Origin: Thermodesulfovibrio sp.
Lineage (GTDB): Bacteria > Nitrospirota > Thermodesulfovibrionia > UBA6902
Direction: 5' to 3'
Length of the DNA: 34,166 bases
Assembly: GCA_026982355.1 (NCBI GenBank)
Contig: JALSHG010000003.1
Location: forward strand, 1 to 34,166
The notes below the pieces were generated by a model. The model did not search any database. It saw only the letters and a program-made list of their open reading frames with translations, and was not told the origin of the DNA. This document shows positions 32,432 through 34,166 of the stretch, piece by piece. The number at the start of each line of letters is the position of its first letter. Within the stretch, counting starts at the first letter, position 1. A program made the translations under genes and the position numbers.

Positions 32432-32534
32432 TAACCTTATATTGCACAAGCGGGCGGGAGAATCCGGTGTAAGATCTGGAGGTTTTCCCGCGCGGAGGCG
32501 GAATTTTCATGTCATTGTGAGCAGCAAACCTTAA
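32432..32534 (+). repeat. Palindromic intergenic repeat, copy 10, within the predicted leader RNA
   Basis: TAACCTTATATTGCACAAGC at the left, AATCCGGTGTAAGATCTGGA in the core position, and TTTTCATGTCATTGTGAGC followed by AAACCTTA at the right. It is more diverged than copies 1, 2 and 6 but still forms the long hairpin with CGGGCGGGAG and CCCGCGCGG arms. Confidence 0.75.
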
Positions 32535-32599
32535 CAAAGATTTCTTCCTCCGGTTGAAAAGACATACCAGAGGCATTTTCACGCTTTTGCGAGAGGCTC
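32535..32599. mobile_element. Half copy of the MITE-like element
   Basis: AAAGATTTCTTCCTCCGGTT, then GGCATTTTCACGCTTTTGCG and AGAGGCTC at 32592-32599, match the right half of the 131 bp element at 16671-16801. The left terminal inverted repeat is missing and the element abuts palindromic repeat copy 10. Confidence 0.7.
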
Positions 32600-32666
32600 G
32601 GGCGATAGGAAAGAGGAGGCATTTTCAGAAGAGTTTTCCGACCGGAGGGAAAAAAGGAATCAAATT

Positions 32667-34109
32667 ATGGGGGAGATAGCGGAAATGAAGGGAAGACGGA
32701 GACAAGGAATAATCAGAAAGGTGTTGATACCGGTAGTGATATTTTTAGTGATAGCGGGAAGCGGTGGCGCGCATGGAGCGGATGCGGAGGGCAAGGGAGA
32801 CAGTGGAGACGCGTACAGGGTGGGGATAAACGATGTAATAGACATAAGGGTGATAGACCATCCTGATCTGAGGACGGTGGCGCCTGTATCGTCGGATGGG
32901 ACGATAACGTTTCCGTATTTGGGGAGTGTATATGTAAAGGGGTTGAGTTTATCGGAGATACGTGAAGAGATAACGAAGAAGCTTGCGGAGGGATATGTAA
33001 AGTATCCTGTGGTGACGGTGCTGCTTGCGAAGTCGATGAGCCGGAAGATATACACGTACGGGCAGTTGAGCAAGCGAGGGGAGATAATGTATGAAGAAGA
33101 CATGACATTGCTGAAGGCGCTTTCCCTGGCCGGGGGGGTGACGCCTGAGGGGCTGTTTGGGAAAGTAGTAATCCGTCGGAGGGAGAAAGAGAGTCACCGG
33201 TACAAGAAGGTGCTGGAGACCTATCTTGACAACGGGATGTTGAGGAGCCGGAAGATAGAGGACACGCTGCTTGAGCCTGACGACATACTGATAGTGGAGA
33301 GGAACAAGACGATACTGATACAGGGGGAAGTGATGAAGCGCGGGAGGTTTCCGCTTGAGCGTGGCATGACGGTATTGAGTGCGTTGTTGCAGGCCGGGGG
33401 AGCGAACGACAACGGCAAGTACGGGAAGATAAAGCTGAGGCGGAAGTGGAGGGGGAAGAAGGGCGGCGGATACCGGGATGTAGTGGAGGCGAGGCTTAAT
33501 GAAGGAGTGATAGAGAGCGGCAAAGTGGAGGAGACGTTACTGAGGGCTGACGACATACTGGTAGTGGAGCGGAACAGGACATTTTTAGTAGAGGGGGAAG
33601 TGATGAAGCGCGGGAGGTTTCCGCTTGAGGAAGGCATGACGGTGCTGAGGGCGTTGTTGTCTGTCGGGGGAGTGAAGGACAGCGGCAGGTACGGCAAGAT
33701 CAGGGTAAGGAGGAAGGAAGAGGGCAGGACGGGCGGATACCGTGATTTAGTGGAGGCGAGGCTGAACGAGGGTGCGATAGAGAGCCGTGAAGTGGAGGAC
33801 ATGGTGCTTGAGCCTGACGACATACTGATAGTGGAGGGGAACGAGAAGTTTTACATATACGGGGAAGTCAACAAGAAGGGGGAGTTTGATCTCAAGAAAG
33901 ACATGACAGTGTTCAGGGCGATAACGATAGCGGGCGGATTCACGAAGTGGGGTTCTGAGAGCCGTGTCAGCATACTGAGGGCGAACAGGGAGGGCAGCGG
34001 ATTTGAGAGGATCAGGGTGGACATAGGGAAAGTGATCAAGGGTGATGCCACAGCGGACATCAGCCTTCAACCGGGAGATACGATAATAGTCTCGACGGGA
34101 ATTTTTTAA
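32667..34109 (+). CDS. Polysaccharide export protein with four tandem SLBB domains
   Basis: This 480-residue exported protein has a signal segment (VLIPVVIFLVIAGSGGAHG) and a Poly_export (Wza-like) domain (about 48-128: YRVGINDVIDIRVIDHPDLR, VSSDGTITFPYLGSVYVKGL). Four SLBB beta-grasp units follow (starting near residues 131, 216, 306 and 395). Units 2 and 3 are nearly identical: GEVMKRGRFPLE recurs with a 270-base period, and 38 bases are identical at 33322-33359 and 33592-33629. Wza has two such units, so this is an expanded variant likely to form a long periplasmic tube for exopolysaccharide. There is no obvious lipobox Cys. AAAAAGGA precedes the ATG. Purine-rich coding strand and simple codon choice differ from the neighbours. 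The next gene starts 16 bases later. Confidence 0.92.
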   Translation: MGEIAEMKGRRRQGIIRKVLIPVVIFLVIAGSGGAHGADAEGKGDSGDAYRVGINDVIDIRVIDHPDLRTVAPVSSDGTITFPYLGSVYVKGLSLSEIREEITKKLAEGYVKYPVVTVLLAKSMSRKIYTYGQLSKRGEIMYEEDMTLLKALSLAGGVTPEGLFGKVVIRRREKESHRYKKVLETYLDNGMLRSRKIEDTLLEPDDILIVERNKTILIQGEVMKRGRFPLERGMTVLSALLQAGGANDNGKYGKIKLRRKWRGKKGGGYRDVVEARLNEGVIESGKVEETLLRADDILVVERNRTFLVEGEVMKRGRFPLEEGMTVLRALLSVGGVKDSGRYGKIRVRRKEEGRTGGYRDLVEARLNEGAIESREVEDMVLEPDDILIVEGNEKFYIYGEVNKKGEFDLKKDMTVFRAITIAGGFTKWGSESRVSILRANREGSGFERIRVDIGKVIKGDATADISLQPGDTIIVSTGIF

Positions 34110-34125
34110 CTGGAGGATAAAATAA

Positions 34126-34166
34126 GTGGAGGCATACAAGAGCAGAGAAACAACTTTGCGGGATTA
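34126..34166 (+). CDS. Start of a probable exopolysaccharide chain-length determinant (truncated by window end)
   Basis: GGAGG at 34112-34116 lies nine bases before a GTG, from which the frame reads MEAYKSRETTLRD to the window edge. This short N-terminus, rich in charged residues and ending TLRD, fits the start of Wzz/Wzc-type chain-length proteins (commonly followed by YL.I..RRK), and the position right after a Wza-like gene supports it. Only 13 residues are visible, so the call is mostly from context. Confidence 0.45.
   Translation, partial: MEAYKSRETTLRD

Noticed and set aside
33221-33823. Minus-strand open frame of 200 codons with internal repeats
   Set aside because: It mirrors the SLBB repeats on the other strand; the Ser/Pro-rich product has no family features.

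Overview
This 34.2 kb window reads as chromosomal DNA of a diderm, probably anaerobic, moderately GC-rich bacterium. The mixture of lptD (outer membrane), a ferredoxin/ASKHA corrinoid-protein activator (expected with a Wood-Ljungdahl-type methyl pathway), a small multihaem cytochrome, a standalone pyruvate-kinase C-terminal domain protein and a trpF/trpB/trpA-accD-folC cluster suggests Nitrospirota (Thermodesulfovibrionia-like) or a Desulfobacterota-like relative. This placement is inference from gene content, not from a search.

Layout. 0-3.6 kb: rpmH-yidD-yidC-mnmE, the usual ribosome/membrane-insertion/tRNA-modification block, but with no rnpA between rpmH and yidD and no jag between yidC and mnmE. 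3.7-7.8 kb: a cation diffusion facilitator, hemB and the corrinoid activator. 7.8-11.2 kb: a convergent sigma-54 activator with a degenerate receiver domain, then a five-haem cytochrome and a two-TM HAMP protein. 11.2-14.7 kb: tRNA-Cys and tRNA-Gly (minus), trpE-trpG and a PAP2-family lipoprotein. 14.7-16.6 kb: htpG (minus). 16.6-18.6 kb: a gene-poor accessory strip with a MITE-like element, two families of hairpin repeats, a GIY-YIG gene embedded in them and a fragment of a type III methyltransferase gene, ending at tRNA-Leu(UAA). 18.7-29.3 kb: a long minus-strand series trpF-cls-(MNT/HEPN)-trpB-trpA-accD-folC-lptD-PK_C-hpt. 29.6-34.2 kb: a large FG-GAP/fibronectin surface protein and the start of an exopolysaccharide export locus (a four-SLBB export protein, then the first codons of a probable chain-length determinant).

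The most unusual features are outside ordinary annotation. (1) A dispersed family of roughly 75-105 bp palindromic intergenic repeats occurs about twelve times, with an AACCTT...AAGGTT outer stem, a TTGCATAA/TTATGCAA second stem and a conserved core AGTCCGCCGTAAAACCT. (2) Two copies of it, sharing a 43 bp identical block in direct orientation, bracket a minimal-nucleotidyltransferase/HEPN pair that interrupts the biosynthetic cluster. (3) In the FG-GAP protein a fibronectin type III domain appears to be split by an insert made of a Gly-rich TM segment, a KRKGK basic patch and a lipoprotein-like second hydrophobic segment ending in a Cys. (4) A GIY-YIG endonuclease gene takes its probable ribosome binding site from the hairpin repeat that surrounds it. 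No transposase, integrase or CRISPR array is present.
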